A DNA stretch of 64,000 bases from Ottelia alismoides (lineage: Eukaryota > Streptophyta > Magnoliopsida > Alismatales > Hydrocharitaceae): NCBI GenBank assembly GCA_037367405.1, contig JAZKJV010005546.1:186001-250000 (forward strand), written 5' to 3'. A model generated the notes under the pieces. The model had not been told where the DNA came from and searched no databases. It saw only the letters and a list, made by a program, of their open reading frames with translations. Of this stretch, positions 1 through 11,445 are shown one piece after another; position 1 is the stretch's first letter, and every line of letters begins with the position of its first letter. The position numbers were made by a program, and so were the translations under genes.

Positions 1-866
1 CACATGGCTCTCTACGGATGAGGTGATGAGGAGGCAGTTTCCTTTGGCTTGGGGTAGCATATGAGGGTAGTACTTCTAGGCGGAACCTCTCTTCTTCTTC
101 TAGTGAAGGAAGTGCGTCTCAACTTGGCCTAGTGGTGATGAAGGCTAAAGACAGAAGCCGTGGGTTGCAATAAAGCTTCAAAAGAGGGATAGTCTACTGG
201 CTCAAGAGGAAATTTCTTGTATATATGCTGCACCATGTAGATATGTTGTACAGACGCATTTGAAAAAAAAACCAAAAAGAACTCCAAAAAAGTGGTGGGT
301 CGGATTGAAAATTTAATAACCCCACCGGAGTGTACGTAGTCAAGAAAAGCAAAAGCTTATGGTCCCCATGTTACATCTCATGAAGCTTGCAGCGGGAGAC
401 TTAGCTACACTGGCTGAGCTCCCAAAAGTCTATACTTCTTCCCCCTCTTCTTGAGCCGGTCGCACTTGAACTTAGAAGGGAATACCCCGCTTCTCGAGGA
501 AAGAGTTGCTAGACCGAGGCATTAGAGTTACCAGGTTGGGGGAGGTTGTTTCTTTGTTACTTCTGAGGTGGGGAGTCATATATCACTTACACTGCATGAA
601 AAGATTCATGGTCATTAGAGTTTGTGTATGTAGACTTGTTCTGATCAGGTGTGTTGAGGAGTCTTGAATAGAAGACTTGTGGAACTTGAAGTCTGTTAAG
701 TCTTAAACTCAGATCCTAATAAGGTTCCGACACATAATTAATCCAAAGGTCGAATCAAGCTCTATTTTTAACTTTTGTTCATGACCTTGGTATGGAACCC
801 AAAATCATTTCACTTCTGCATTTCATTTAGTTGCTCGGGGACGAGCAAGGTTTAAGTATAGGGGGT
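1..866 (+). mobile_element. 3' internal (non-coding) end of a Tat-like Ty3/Gypsy retrotransposon
   Basis: This stretch lies directly upstream of the long LTR and has no convincing coding frame. It ends with the stem-loop ttgctcggggacgagcaa (831-848) followed by gtatagggggt, an arrangement typical of the polypurine tract of Tat/Athila-type Gypsy elements just before the 3' LTR. The rest of the element, including gag-pol and the 5' LTR, lies left of the window if it exists. The Tat assignment rests on the terminal motif and LTR length only. Confidence 0.7.
831..866 (+). promoter_or_regulatory. Polypurine tract and stem-loop of the Gypsy element
   Basis: A perfect 7-bp stem (ttgctcg/cgagcaa) is followed by tttaagtatagggggt, and the LTR starts at TGATGAAT. 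The purine-rich run should prime plus-strand DNA synthesis during reverse transcription. Confidence 0.65.
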
Positions 867-3800
867 TGATGAATATGTGATTCATCACTTCAAAAGTCAA
901 AAATAGAGCCTTGTTCCCGAGTAAATAGAGGCATATTTCCCTTTATAATGCATAAAATAGCATTCATTCATACATACATAATACATTCATTTTAGCAGTC
1001 CATTTGCATTCAAATAAGAAGCCAAAATCCCTTGTAAAATATCCACTCACTAAAATAACCTCTTCCTTATAATATGTACTCCTTAGTTGATAATATAGGG
1101 AAGAATGCCAAATATCCCCCTTGTAAATTAGTCAATAAAGCCCTAGAACCCCTGTACACTAAAATGCACATAAATCCCTCATACAAACTCCGAACTAGGT
1201 CTACTTACTCTTAGAATACGACACAATAAAAGACCTTTAAAATGAGACTAATTTCATCCAATTTGGAGCTCGTATGAGAAAGTTGGGTTTTTGGGCCACC
1301 TCGTATACTACATATATGTATATTTGTATTTACGTATCATATTTGACCTCATCTCCATCTTTGGTCAACATGAAACTTGTAGATCTCATCGAGATCTACA
1401 ACTTTCATGTTTTGAGTTTTTCCAAATTCGGCCCCCTCTTCTCTCTACACATTCATTTTCGTCCAGCCATTCACAGCAGGCCACGTGGCGCCCTCTGGTT
1501 GCGCCACGCGGCCCGCTCCCCGTCACTCATCCGCCTGCGCTCTCAGCCGTTGATCTTCATTCAGATCCAATGGTGGAGCCGCCTCCACGTACGCCTCAAA
1601 TGTCCACCGTCTGATCATCCCCAGGACTTCATCTGACCCGCTCATTAGCGCCTCGCCCACAGTGCGCCACGCGTCGCACGCTACGCCTTTGGATGATGCA
1701 CGCCGCTCTCCATCGCAACCTCTCATCCCGCCTTGCATTCCAACCCTCCGATCTAAGCCCTAATCTCATCACAGCCGCCCGCGTGCGCTTCACCCCATCG
1801 TGCCATATGGCAACATCACGACCTTGTGATCAAGCCACCCCAGATGTAATCCACACCGCTCGCGCACGCTTCGCTCACATCGCGCCACGTGGTCGCTCCA
1901 CGACCCTCAGATCGCCTCGCCTCGATCCGATCTCGCCCGCTCCTTAGTGATTAGATCTGGGCCGTTGGATCACAAGATCCAATGGCCACGACCTCGTCTC
2001 CTACCTCTGGCAGCCCTCTCTCCCACGATCTCCGCCTTGCGGGAGGGGTTGCCCCTTTCTATTTTCAGCAGCACTCCCTCCACCGTCGACGACCACCATC
2101 ACCTCCACGTCCTTCCCCACTCATTACTTATCCCCGCCAGCCACCTCGCTACCCACGTCGACCGCCAGCGACGCTCCATGAACTCCATGAACCCCACTTC
2201 ATCACCAGCCCGGCTGGCTACTTCAACCTATAAATACTCGCCCTCCGGCCGATTTCACAGCATCCGCCACTCCAGAGAGCTTCCCTGAGCTCCGAGCCTC
2301 CTATTGGTGACAACAATTTGACGATTCGTTGAGCGAAGAAGGGCTTCTTCTCCGGCGAGATCCACGACACCTCCGCCGTGTCCTAGCCGCTACTCCGCGA
2401 CGCTGCACGAGCTCGGGACACCACCGATCCCTCGAGCGACGACCTGGAACCCGAAAAGGAAGTCCAATCCCCAGGTGAACCCCTCCATCCATCTCCGATT
2501 TTCGATTCCTTTTTCTTCACATTTTCTCGCATTTTTATTCGCCGCCTACGGTCACCTTCTCGCCTCCATTCCATCCCGCCGAGCTTCGCGTCGAAGCTCT
2601 CATCTTCGCGGCCACATCTACGCCCGCCGACGACGCACTGCATCCTCCATCAGATCCAGCTCCGCCACTTGGCCGGAGCACCATCGCCAACCCACCTCCG
2701 TATTACTTAGGCCTCTCCGATCACCGTCACTTCTCCACAAGCACACGCACGAGCTCCGGCTCTACCTCTAACATCTGCAGGAACACCTCTGTTCATTGAA
2801 CGGAAGCTTGCCGGAGACGACTTCGAGCTTCGTCGCCAGCAACCTCCGACGGCCCTCTCCAGCTCCTGGGACCATCAGCGCCTTCGACGCACCGCCGCGC
2901 ATCTTCCGGGATATCTCCGAGCCCCCGGAGAGCTTCACCGACGCCAGGAGGATCGGGCGGAGCCAAGCCCGCTTCGCCGGAGACCCGCCAACTCCTTCGC
3001 AGGTGGCGGAGGACCGTTGAGGACGAAAAACAGTCACCGTTCGATCATCTTGATCGAACGGTCCAGCGCCATCCACGTCGTCCACAACCGGAGCAGCACA
3101 TCACCGTTGGATCCATCTAGATCCAACGGTCCATAGACAGCCACATCGACATCCGCCTGAGCTACAGCGACCGTCGATCATCACCGGGATCGCACAGTTG
3201 TGAGCACGCCACATCACCATCTTCAGCGAGCGTTATCCACCGTTGGATCAGTATAGATCTGATGGTTGTTGATCATCCACACGCCAGCCACCGACAGCCG
3301 TTGGATCAACCTTGATCCAACGGTTTCCATCGCATCACGTCGACGGGTCCGAGCCTCTTCTCCGACCTCTAGGCTCGGACCACCCGAAGCTTCGCCGAGC
3401 CTCACTCCAGACCTCCAGAAGCGCCGAGCCTAGCCCCGAGCCTCCGCAGCCATCCGAGCCTAGGCCGCCCACGTGAGGAGCACGTGCGGCCTGGGAATTT
3501 TGCACCGAGGCCCTCGGGACTTTCCATATTTGCAAAAAGGTCCCTGTGAAGCTGAGCCCACGTGAGGAGCACGTGCTTGTTGGAGAAATTGCACTTGAGT
3601 CCCCAGCATTATAGGTAATTGCATTTTAGTCCCTGTCCGCATATTTGCTTATTGTATTTTTATTTTTTCTGTATTGCATTTATACCCTTGTGTTTGCACG
3701 CATCCCTAGGTTGCATTTTACATCATTTTGCAAATCTAAAAATTGCATTTTGTTGAGAAACATGTCCTCTGTCTATTGGTCCACATGTCATATTTTTGTA

Positions 3801-4595
3801 GTTTTAGTAGAATTATTAATGAATTAATTGGTGCATTTTTGACATATTTTGCCCAGTGACACCTTTTGATTTGTAGTTAATTCTCTGTGCTTCCAAAAAT
3901 CATCAAAAATTCATAGTAACTTAAGGACAATATTCTTAACATACCATAAAAATTTCATGTTATTTGCACACATATCGAGGCCTAAATAAATTGTTGAGTG
4001 ATTTTCTTATTTAATTTTTAATTAATTCATTTCACATTTAATTCAGATCTTTCAATTTTCCTGGATCCCTTATCATTTGTGCTATCTAGGATAATTTTAG
4101 TTCTTGAAAAAATTGTGGTTTGTTATTTATTAAAAACTAAATATTGAAAATCACCCTGTCTGAATATTTAATGCCCAATAAATCCATTTAGTGTCTGAAA
4201 AATCCAAAAAAATTAGGGTACCTCATTTTCATCATAATTAATCATCTGGCCAATTTTTAGAATTTTTGGACTTCATTTGATATCTTAATTAAATTAAACG
4301 TTCATTTGGCCTGTAGTTTTGCATAAGTCTGCATAGAAATTGAAAAAAAGAAAAAAAAATAATTCTTCAAAAATCACACACTTGGATACTTGCTTAAAAT
4401 TCACGTAAGGAGACAGATGCCTCCTTGAGATCGACCTTGGACTTCACCAAGTAAAAAAAATTGTCGCTTGAAATTAACTTGAATCTAATTAAAGTGGTTT
4501 TTGACTAGCCTCTCGTATCCGACTGCAACGAACGATTAACATTAATTTGGATTATTAATTTGCTCGAATTAATTAAGGGTGCGGGCGGGCCGTCA
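867..4595 (+). repeat. 3' LTR of the Tat-like Gypsy element (3.73 kb)
   Basis: The LTR begins TGATGAAT and ends in TCA. It matches, end to end and in inverse orientation, the solo LTR at 23496-27150, which fixes both boundaries. It is GC-rich in its first 2.6 kb and AT-rich afterwards. A TATA box, tataaata, lies at 2229-2236 and marks a likely promoter. Several short inverted repeats of the type CCGTTGGATC...GATCCAACGG recur. The right edge abuts Copia coding sequence directly, so the Gypsy inserted into a Copia; the expected 5-bp duplication on this side is gctgt (4596-4600). Open frames inside it (for example 1274-1636 and 2475-2771) are low-value and not called as genes. Confidence 0.85.
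2229..2236 (+). promoter_or_regulatory. TATA box of the Gypsy LTR
   Basis: The sequence tataaata sits inside the GC-rich part of the LTR, where the U3/R boundary would be expected. I did not find an equally clear TATA box in the diverged solo copy at 23496-27150. Confidence 0.5.
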
Positions 4596-4599
4596 GCTG

Positions 4600-6300
4600 T
4601 TACAGGACGACTCGGGCCCGGTGACCTCAGTAGTCGATGATCTGGATGTCCCTATTGCGATGAGAAAGCAGAAACGCAGTTGTGCTACTTATCCTCTTGC
4701 TTCACAGGTTTCCTTTCATCGGCTTATAGGAGATTTTCATAGATTTGCAGTGGCTTTATCCTCTGTGGAGATCCCGCGAACATATCAGGATGCATTGAAA
4801 ATTGATTGCTGGCGAATTGCTATGGAGGAGGAGATGGCTGCCCTACAGTTGAGGGGCACATGGACGCTGGTTACTGCTCCCCAGGAGCATCTGTTGTTAG
4901 CTGCAAATGGGTATTCACTATCAAGTATCGTGCAGATGGCAGCTTGGATCGATACAAGGCACGGCTAGTGGCACGTGGTTTCACTCAGATGTATGGAGTG
5001 GACTATATGGATACCTTCTCTCCAGTTGCTCGTCACTCCACTCTTCGTATTCTTCTATCTGTCTTTATGGTACGTGATTGGCCCTTTTCCAGCTAAAAAT
5101 GCTTCTTTGTATGGGGATCTGCTGGAGGAAGTGTATATGCAGCAGCCTCCGGGGTTTGCTGCTGAGGGGGAGGATAATATGGTGTGCATACTTCATAAAA
5201 TAATTTATGGCCTTAAACAAAGTCTAAGGGCATGGTTTCAGAAGCTTTCCCTGTTGATTGAAGAACAAGGCTTCAAGAGATCTAATGCAGATCACTCATT
5301 GTTCATCCACAAGACTACTTGAGGTACAGTCATCATCGTGGTGTATGTTGATGACATTTTAGTCATAGGAGATGATGCCCAGGGGATAGAGATGACCAAA
5401 GCAGTGTTGGGTCGTCAATTTGTTACAAAGGATCTTGGCACACTACGATACTTTCTAAAGCTGGAGTTCGCCAGGAATGCACGGGGTCTAGTAATGACCC
5501 AGAGGAAATATATTACAGATATGCTGATTGAGACTGGCATGACCGGATGTAGACCGTCTACTACTCCTATGGATCCGAGCATGAAACTGTACGATAATGA
5601 TACAAAAGAGGTTGACAAGAGAAGGTATAGAGAAATGGTGGGGAAACTTCTTTACATAACTATAACCCGACCTGATATTGCATTTGCAGTTAGCCGGGTG
5701 AGCCAGTTCGTGGAACAACCAAGACAGATACATATGGATGCTATATATATATATGATACTAAGGTATCTAAAATCGTCTCCAGGCACGGGATTACTGTTG
5801 AAGAAGGAAACCAATTTATTTGTTTCTGCATATGCGGATGCTGACTATGCAGGATGCCCTAAGGATCGAAAGTCCACCTCAGGCTTTGATGTGTTTATTG
5901 GTAGCTCTCTAGTTTCTTGGAAAAGCAAGAAACAAACCGTCGTGGCTAGATCCAGTGCAGAATCTGATTATAGGGCTATGGCACAAGAAAGTACAGAAAT
6001 GATGTGAGTTCGAGTTGTACTAGAAGATTTGCATGTAGATGTACCTCTACCCATGCAACTACATTGTGATAATCAAGATGCATTGTTCATTGCCAATAAT
6101 CCTGGCTTTCATGAGAGAACCAAGCATATTGAAGTAGATTGTCATTACACTAGAGACATGATCCAAAAGGGATTGATTTCTACTTCACATGTAAGTGCTG
6201 GGGAGCAGACTGTCGACATCTTCACCAAACCGCTTCTCAGAGGACCATTTCGGAAATGCACTTCCAAGCAGAGCATGATCGATATCTATGCTCCATCTCG
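4600..6300 (+). pseudogene. Copia 1 pol fragment: integrase C-terminus, reverse transcriptase, RNase H (decayed)
   Basis: Read through several frames, the translation shows the spacer after integrase (DDLDVPIAMRKQKRSCATYP), the reverse transcriptase start ([34 protein letters not shown]), the catalytic YVDD box (at about 5344-5355), and RNase H with its conserved AYADADYAGCP and SKKQTVVARSSAE segments. The end motif HIEVDCHY followed by DIFTKPL is typical of the Copia RNase H C-terminus. The frame shifts near 4900, 5080 and 5740. In-frame stops interrupt it near 5090, 5320 and 6005. It cannot give a working polyprotein, which in this family would copy element RNA into DNA inside virus-like particles. 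Confidence 0.85.
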
Positions 6301-6308
6301 AGGGGGCG

Positions 6309-6452
6309 TGTTGAAAGAATTATATATTTATGTACTGTTTGGTCTTTTTATTTTTCCTACGGTTTATCTTATGTAATTTACCCATAGGGTTTTCTCTATA
6401 TAAGAAACCCTAGGGTTCTCTGGAATAAACACAATTCTCATTTCCTCTAACA
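6309..6452 (+). repeat. 3' LTR of Copia element 1 (144 bp)
   Basis: It starts TGTTGAAAG and ends CTCTAACA, directly after the polypurine tract. A TATA box, tatataag, lies at 6397-6404, followed by gaaaccctaggg; Copia 2 carries the same TATA and CCCTAGGG arrangement. Confidence 0.8.
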
Positions 6453-6457
6453 GTAGG

Positions 6458-7427
6458 GGGAGTTTTTAGATAGTTATGTCGCTCTTAGCCTCACCATGGT
6501 TTGAAAAAAAATAATTAAGTTCAACTCATTCATGGCTAAAGTGGCGGAGGGTCGCAAGTAATAGAACAAAAAGAAGTCGGGGGTACACCTAATATTCCAA
6601 AAAAAGAAAGGGTATAACTGATATTGCAATATCTCAAATAAAAATCCTAAATTCAATTCTGTCAAAAACTAAACATTTTGTAACCACAATAGATTTTTTT
6701 TGTGAAATAAACACATGTTTATACACTACACATTGGCAAGTTGTTGGGACATACAATACTGCTGAGATATTTACTTGTATTTTAATATGGTCGTTATAAC
6801 TGTCTTATGCGTTTAAATTTGATTACAATAGACTTTTGCTGTTAAAAACTAGAAACAAAACCTCAGAATGATGGATTTATATGTTTATAGGAAATATATA
6901 TCTTGAATTTTGAAAAAAATCTTTAAAGACATTACAGTGATAATATAATAAAGTAAAATGCATTACTACATTAATGGCATTAGTGCCCCAACTAATTTAA
7001 AATCCTGTGTCCTCCACTGCACTATATATTTAAGTCATGTGTGATTTCACCATTACCAATATCCATAAAAACCATATTCCATGCCTATATATATGCGAAA
7101 AAATAATTTCATCCCAAAAGCTTATTTATGTAGATAAATTTCGGTCTATAAGAGCTACAACAAACGTTTAAAGCTCGAGTTATGATACGCACAACGCACA
7201 TAAATATAACATTTCTTAAATTTATATTAAGAGATTCCCTTGATATCAGTCCAGTAGTACATGAATGATCAAAACCTCCTACCTTTTCGTTGAATCACAA
7301 ACGATATAAATATATTACATGTGTCCACTCCATGGAGGTTATGAAGCTAACGAAACATGATTAGAAACGACAACTAAGCATTTATGTGTTGCAATATTCC
7401 CATGACTCCTAACCATGGAAGGAAATA
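6458..7427. other. AT-rich intergenic stretch, no gene seen
   Basis: No supported gene. A relic of the 17.3 kb foldback family lies at 6563-6648 (separate entry). The rest is AT-rich with short poor frames. Confidence 0.6.
6563..6648. repeat. Half-element relic of the 17.3 kb foldback family
   Basis: The segment ending in ggtataactgatattgcaatatct and the following aaaatcc resembles the right arm of the element at 17321-17593 (ggcataactgatattgcgat). Only one arm is visible, with substitutions, so it is an old fragment. Confidence 0.5.
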
Positions 7428-7622
7428 TCACAATATATATATCGTTGATATATCGATATCGAGACGAGACCGATATTGGTATCGATATGTCGATATATCC
7501 CTTGTTTCAAGCATTTCCTTCACAAAAGTACATCGATATGTACGATATTTCGACGATATAACATCGATATATATATCGTTGAAATATCGTATCGACAAGA
7601 TATCGAAATGATATTGATATCG
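7428..7622. repeat. Degenerate TATCGATA/GATATCG repeat block
   Basis: About 195 bp are built from overlapping self-complementary motifs (ATCG, GATATC, TATCGATA). The block is bounded by catggaagg on the left (about 7416) and ccttccatg on the right (about 7632), an inverted pair. It may be a small foldback element whose body expanded from one short motif. Its open frames on both strands are artefacts of the repeat. Confidence 0.6.
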
Positions 7623-7632
7623 ATACGACCTT

Positions 7633-7977
7633 CCATGTTTGTAACAACACCTTGCAAGCTGGGGAGATCTCCATGCCAAGAAATCCAATTAAATAGCAGT
7701 GGCCAAACAAAGGCATGAAAAGACAAGGCATAGGGGCACCAACTAATTAGGTCAAACTCACCCAACTCCCCTATGGACTTATGCCCTAAATAAATGAAAC
7801 CCTCTTGCAACTTATAATTGGCACTACGTGGGTTTGAGAGAGACACATCTCACATCGATCTCACCCTTTTCCTTCAACAACATTACACGTATCCTTGCTT
7901 TTCTCTATTCATAGTCCTTTACGTGGCTTAGCTCAATCGATCTTTAGGAAAAAATTCACTAGTTGATTTTGTGGCCC

Positions 7978-8020
<43 letters not shown>

Positions 8021-8111
8021 AAGTTTTGGATTGACCATGAATTAGTTATATATCATTAATAATTTAAATAATAATAATAAATATTTTTGCATAGTTATAT
8101 TTATTTTTGAT
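7633..8111. other. Intergenic, with a (CT)n microsatellite at about 7983-8019
   Basis: A run of about 18 CT units is the only strong feature. No gene was recognised. Confidence 0.6.
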
Positions 8112-8497
8112 AGGAAAAAAATGACTAGTATGCTCCATAGGATCATGTAACTTACATGTCCCATCTTTTTTTCGGTATTTTTTATTTTTTCGAAGGACAC
8201 CAAGTGGAATTTAGATCACAGTATATAACCATGGTGTCACTCAAAATTTGATTTAGCTCGATATATCTATCCCTCCATCAAGACTATCAAATTTTAACGA
8301 TCTTATAATTGCTGAAATTGATCTCCTCAAGATGGAAGTGTTAAGAACCTCTGTTTTACACAAAATTTGAAACAAATATTCCGCTTGTTATTTTAAAGAA
8401 ATCCTCATAGGCTTCATTTCAAAAAAAATAAAAAATTTTGTAGAATAAAAGATAGAAGCATGCTCTTATATGCTCCCAGGGAGCATGCTCATTTAAC
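8112..8497. mobile_element. Diverged copy of the TA-foldback family (element i)
   Basis: It has the same plan as the cluster at 46.2-52.9 kb: an outer hairpin-rich end (tatgctcc), a run like tttttattttttcgaa, a central inverted pair carrying a tccctccatc/agatggaag type arm, and the complementary outer end with the hairpin gctcccagggagc. It lies about 38 kb from the main cluster, so the family is dispersed. Confidence 0.5.
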
Positions 8498-9131
8498 TCT
8501 TTTAGATAAGTTAAATTCATATGTTAGAGTTATTATACAAATTATATTAAATAGAAAAAATTAATAGATCAAGCAATACATCGTATAAAATTATTTTCAT
8601 CAATAGTCAACAAATAAAAGCAACGATTCTTTAATATTCCATCAAAAAGTATTTGGTGCAATTAACTGACACTTTTATTATGCTATATAAAATACATTTG
8701 TAAAATATGTTGGCACCATTAATATAATCTACCCAATAAAACAAACTACAAATCCTATTAATATTGCTAGTGGGCTTCTTACATCAATGATTACGTTAAT
8801 AGCGTATGAGCAGTCCATGACTCCATGCTACATTTAGAATTCATACGTGGGACTTTCATTCTAGGAGCCAATGTTGTATACACTATTATATACACATGAT
8901 CTTTATAGTTTTACGTAGTCAGCCTTATTCTTCACAAATTATTATATACATGTGATCTATGTAATTTTACCTGATCGACACTATTTTCATAAAATTTCTT
9001 CTTACGGAATACCATTTTATTTTCATTTTTTTCATGTGCTAAATATAGAGTAAACCCTTACGGCCCTTAAACACAAAGTAACACTTAGTGAGAAGGGCCC
9101 AAATTACATATATAAATAGGGAAGAGCATAA
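8498..9131. other. AT-rich intergenic stretch
   Basis: No gene recognised. A short imperfect direct duplication around tattatatacacatgatct (about 8883) and tattatatacatgtgatct (about 8941) is visible. Confidence 0.5.
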
Positions 9132-9139
9132 GGTTGGAT

Positions 9140-9923
9140 TAGGGATGGGCATTGGGCTGGGCAAGCCTGACTCGACCGAAATCCGACCCGTATATCCCGA
9201 TCCAAACTCGAACTCGAAAATTAGAGGACGGGTTGTGGACCTCAAAATGAGTCTGAATTGATTATTGGACCAGGTTTGGACTTGAGAAGGCTCAAACCCG
9301 CAAGCCCGATAACCCAACTTATATGATATACTTATATGCAGTATATTTATTTTTGCTCCAAATACCATGTTCTAACTTTCATATCCTTATTTCAAGTTTA
9401 GAATAAATACTTAGACCCAATAATAATCATATCCATTAGCATAAATTGAGGACATTATTACATTAATATACAAGATTATTACATTAATATGCAAGAATGG
9501 AATATGTATCCTCAAGTGTTTGAGCATGTACAATTGTAAGTAATCCATCTGTATTGGGTCATAGTACCGCATCTACAATAGAATATATAATGTTGAACTG
9601 AATAGTGGTTTAAGTCGTCATATTCTTTTTACCACATTTCTATTTCCAACATACAACTAATGTCAGAGTCACAAATTAGTTGATGCACACATGCATAAGA
9701 AACAATCAGATAAGTGCTAGAACGGAACACGTGATATTGGTGTACATATGTGTTAATTTGGGCGGATTCGACCTAAACTTAACCCATTTTTTTGGGTTGA
9801 GTTTGGTCTTACTTTTGGAATTTGAAAATAAAATGAGCCTAGACCCGATACATTAGCCCATACTTAAATGGGCTTCAACTGAGCCAACTCAACAGACCCG
9901 ACTCAGCCCGATGCCCAACCCTA
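9140..9923. mobile_element. Non-autonomous hAT-like element (784 bp)
   Basis: Inverted ends are tagggatgggcattgggct on the left and the complement of agcccgatgcccaacccta on the right. The flanks ggttggat (9132-9139) and agttggac (9924-9931) match at six of eight bases with two transitions, fitting an 8-bp hAT target duplication. The interior has no transposase frame. Confidence 0.6.
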
Positions 9924-9931
9924 AGTTGGAC

Positions 9932-10237
9932 CTTGTTGTGTCAACCCGAGATCATTTATATTGATTGGCCATGGACCAGATCGGGACTCGCGCCACAACC
10001 AGTTGGTGGGCCGATATGGTCCAAATAACGCGGGCTTGCATTATATTTGGACAGGTCTTTTTAAGTTCTCAGTTCGGGGTGTAGAGGAAATAAAAGTAGC
10101 TAAAGGCACTGAACAATGATTACGACTGAATATCGTAGAATGATAGCCCAAGTTTAACTATTCCGGATAAAAGAGTGTGGATTTTGTGAAGCAAGGGGAG
10201 GACACTGTAACAAAATCGGATTTAAATAAATGAGTAC
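9932..10237. other. Intergenic, no feature recognised
   Basis: Mixed-composition DNA between two DNA transposons. I see no gene or repeat in it. Confidence 0.5.
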
Positions 10238-10245
10238 TTTAAATA

Positions 10246-10530
10246 AGTGGTCTTTCAAACAGGATACAGTCCTTCCTGAGTTAAAGAAGGCCGCCCTTTT
10301 TTTGTATAAAACACGAACACTTTAGTATAATATGTATACAGTTTGTATTATAGGTGCACGTTATAAATACAAAGTCGCATACAAAACTGCGCATTATAAT
10401 ACAAACATTAAAACTGCACATTATAATACAAAATTGTATATGAATTCTACTGAACTCATCCTGTTTTATACAAAAAAGGGATGGTCGTCCTGAACTTAGG
10501 AAGGATTGCGTCCTATTTGAAAGAAATCCA
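10246..10530. mobile_element. MITE of 285 bp with TTTAAATA duplication
   Basis: The arms match in inverse orientation over about 60 bp: the left end tctttcaaacagga, then ccttcct, and the right end complementary to tcctatttgaaaga, both followed inward by ttttttgtataaaac. Flanks at 10238-10245 and 10531-10538 are both tttaaata. The ends resemble those of the larger element at 15022-16432, so they probably share a transposase source. Confidence 0.65.
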
Positions 10531-11123
10531 TTTAAATATTCTTTATAACACCTTCTGTTCTTAAATATATAACAACAAATTTTATTTGCTCTACGTTATC
10601 ACTTGTTCAAGGAGTACCCCTGTTTGGTTGTTGGGTTGTATTGAGTTGTATTGGATTGGGTTACCCTATGCAGGAGCGGAACCAGGGATTTCATCAAGAA
10701 GGGGTCGAGTATACAACTATTATGTATGCTCAAAAATAATAAAATCTATTTGAACGATATTTTTAAATAGAATTAATATTTTTAAAATGAACCTCTTTCA
10801 ATCTTGATAAACATAGAATTTAAATCTATTATTAATGTTAGAATTTAATAGATTGGTATTTTATGTGGTTATTTTTAAAATTGAATAAATATACTAATTT
10901 AGGCATCTCTAAATCCATCCAAAAAAGGCTAAATTATCAAGTGAAATTTTGAAACAAAAAAGTTCATGGTTAAAAGGAAACAATAACTTTTATTTTATTT
11001 ATAAAGAGTACTAAAAATAATTGAAGAGATAAATAAACTCGAATACAATTTTATATCAAATTATTTTAATACTTTGGAAGTGATTGGATAAACCATATAA
11101 AAGAAAGTAAAATAGATGGAGAA

Positions 11124-11175
11124 GATTCGAACCCTAGTCTCCAAAATTAAAGCCTTGGCACTCTACCACTTAATG
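11124..11175 (-). other. tRNA-like A/B-box module, first copy
   Basis: On the minus strand, taagtggtagag resembles a pol III A box and ggttcgaatc a B box, about 30 bp apart. The spacing is that of a tRNA-derived promoter, but no full cloverleaf is evident. It is repeated at 11397-11445 by the tandem duplication. Confidence 0.4.
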
Positions 11176-11396
11176 TCTCTACAACATTTTTCTAACAACA
11201 TTAATTATAATACAATTAAGGAAGAGCCGTATTAAAAACTTAATACATTGTATAAGTGACGTATAATAGTCATGGGAGGTTATAATGTATACTAGTTCCG
11301 CCCCAGACTCGAACACGATTTTATATCAAATTATTTTAATACTTTGAAAGAGACTGGATAAAACATATAAAAGATAGTAAAATTGATGGAGATAAC

Positions 11397-11445
11397 ATTC
11401 GAACCTTAATCTCCAAAATAATAACCTTACAACTCTACCACTTAA
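11397..11445 (-). other. tRNA-like A/B-box module, second copy
   Basis: This is the duplicate of the module at 11124-11175, with ggttcgaatg and ttaagtggtagag on the minus strand. Both copies lie inside the hAT element. Confidence 0.4.

Larger units (their letters stand above)
4596..6452 (+). mobile_element. Ty1/Copia element 1 (Ale-like), 3' half, broken by the Gypsy insertion
   Basis: The element preserves the end of integrase, reverse transcriptase, RNase H, a polypurine tract (agggggcg before 6309) and the 3' LTR. The 5' half is missing because the Gypsy element inserted at 4595; it may continue left of the window. The short LTR and the RNase H ending resemble those of Copia element 2 at 36514-41980, so the two are probably relatives of the same lineage. 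The expected target duplication on this side is gtagg (6453-6457), with no partner visible. Confidence 0.85.

Noticed and set aside
1274..3085. Several 70-120 codon frames in the first LTR
   Set aside because: GC-rich LTR sequence; no domain, and the frames are not shared with the second copy.
7428..7846. Minus and plus strand frames of 75-108 codons
   Set aside because: They result from the ATCG repeat block and lack any protein similarity.
11124..11445. True tRNA genes
   Set aside because: A and B boxes are imperfect and no acceptor or anticodon stems form.
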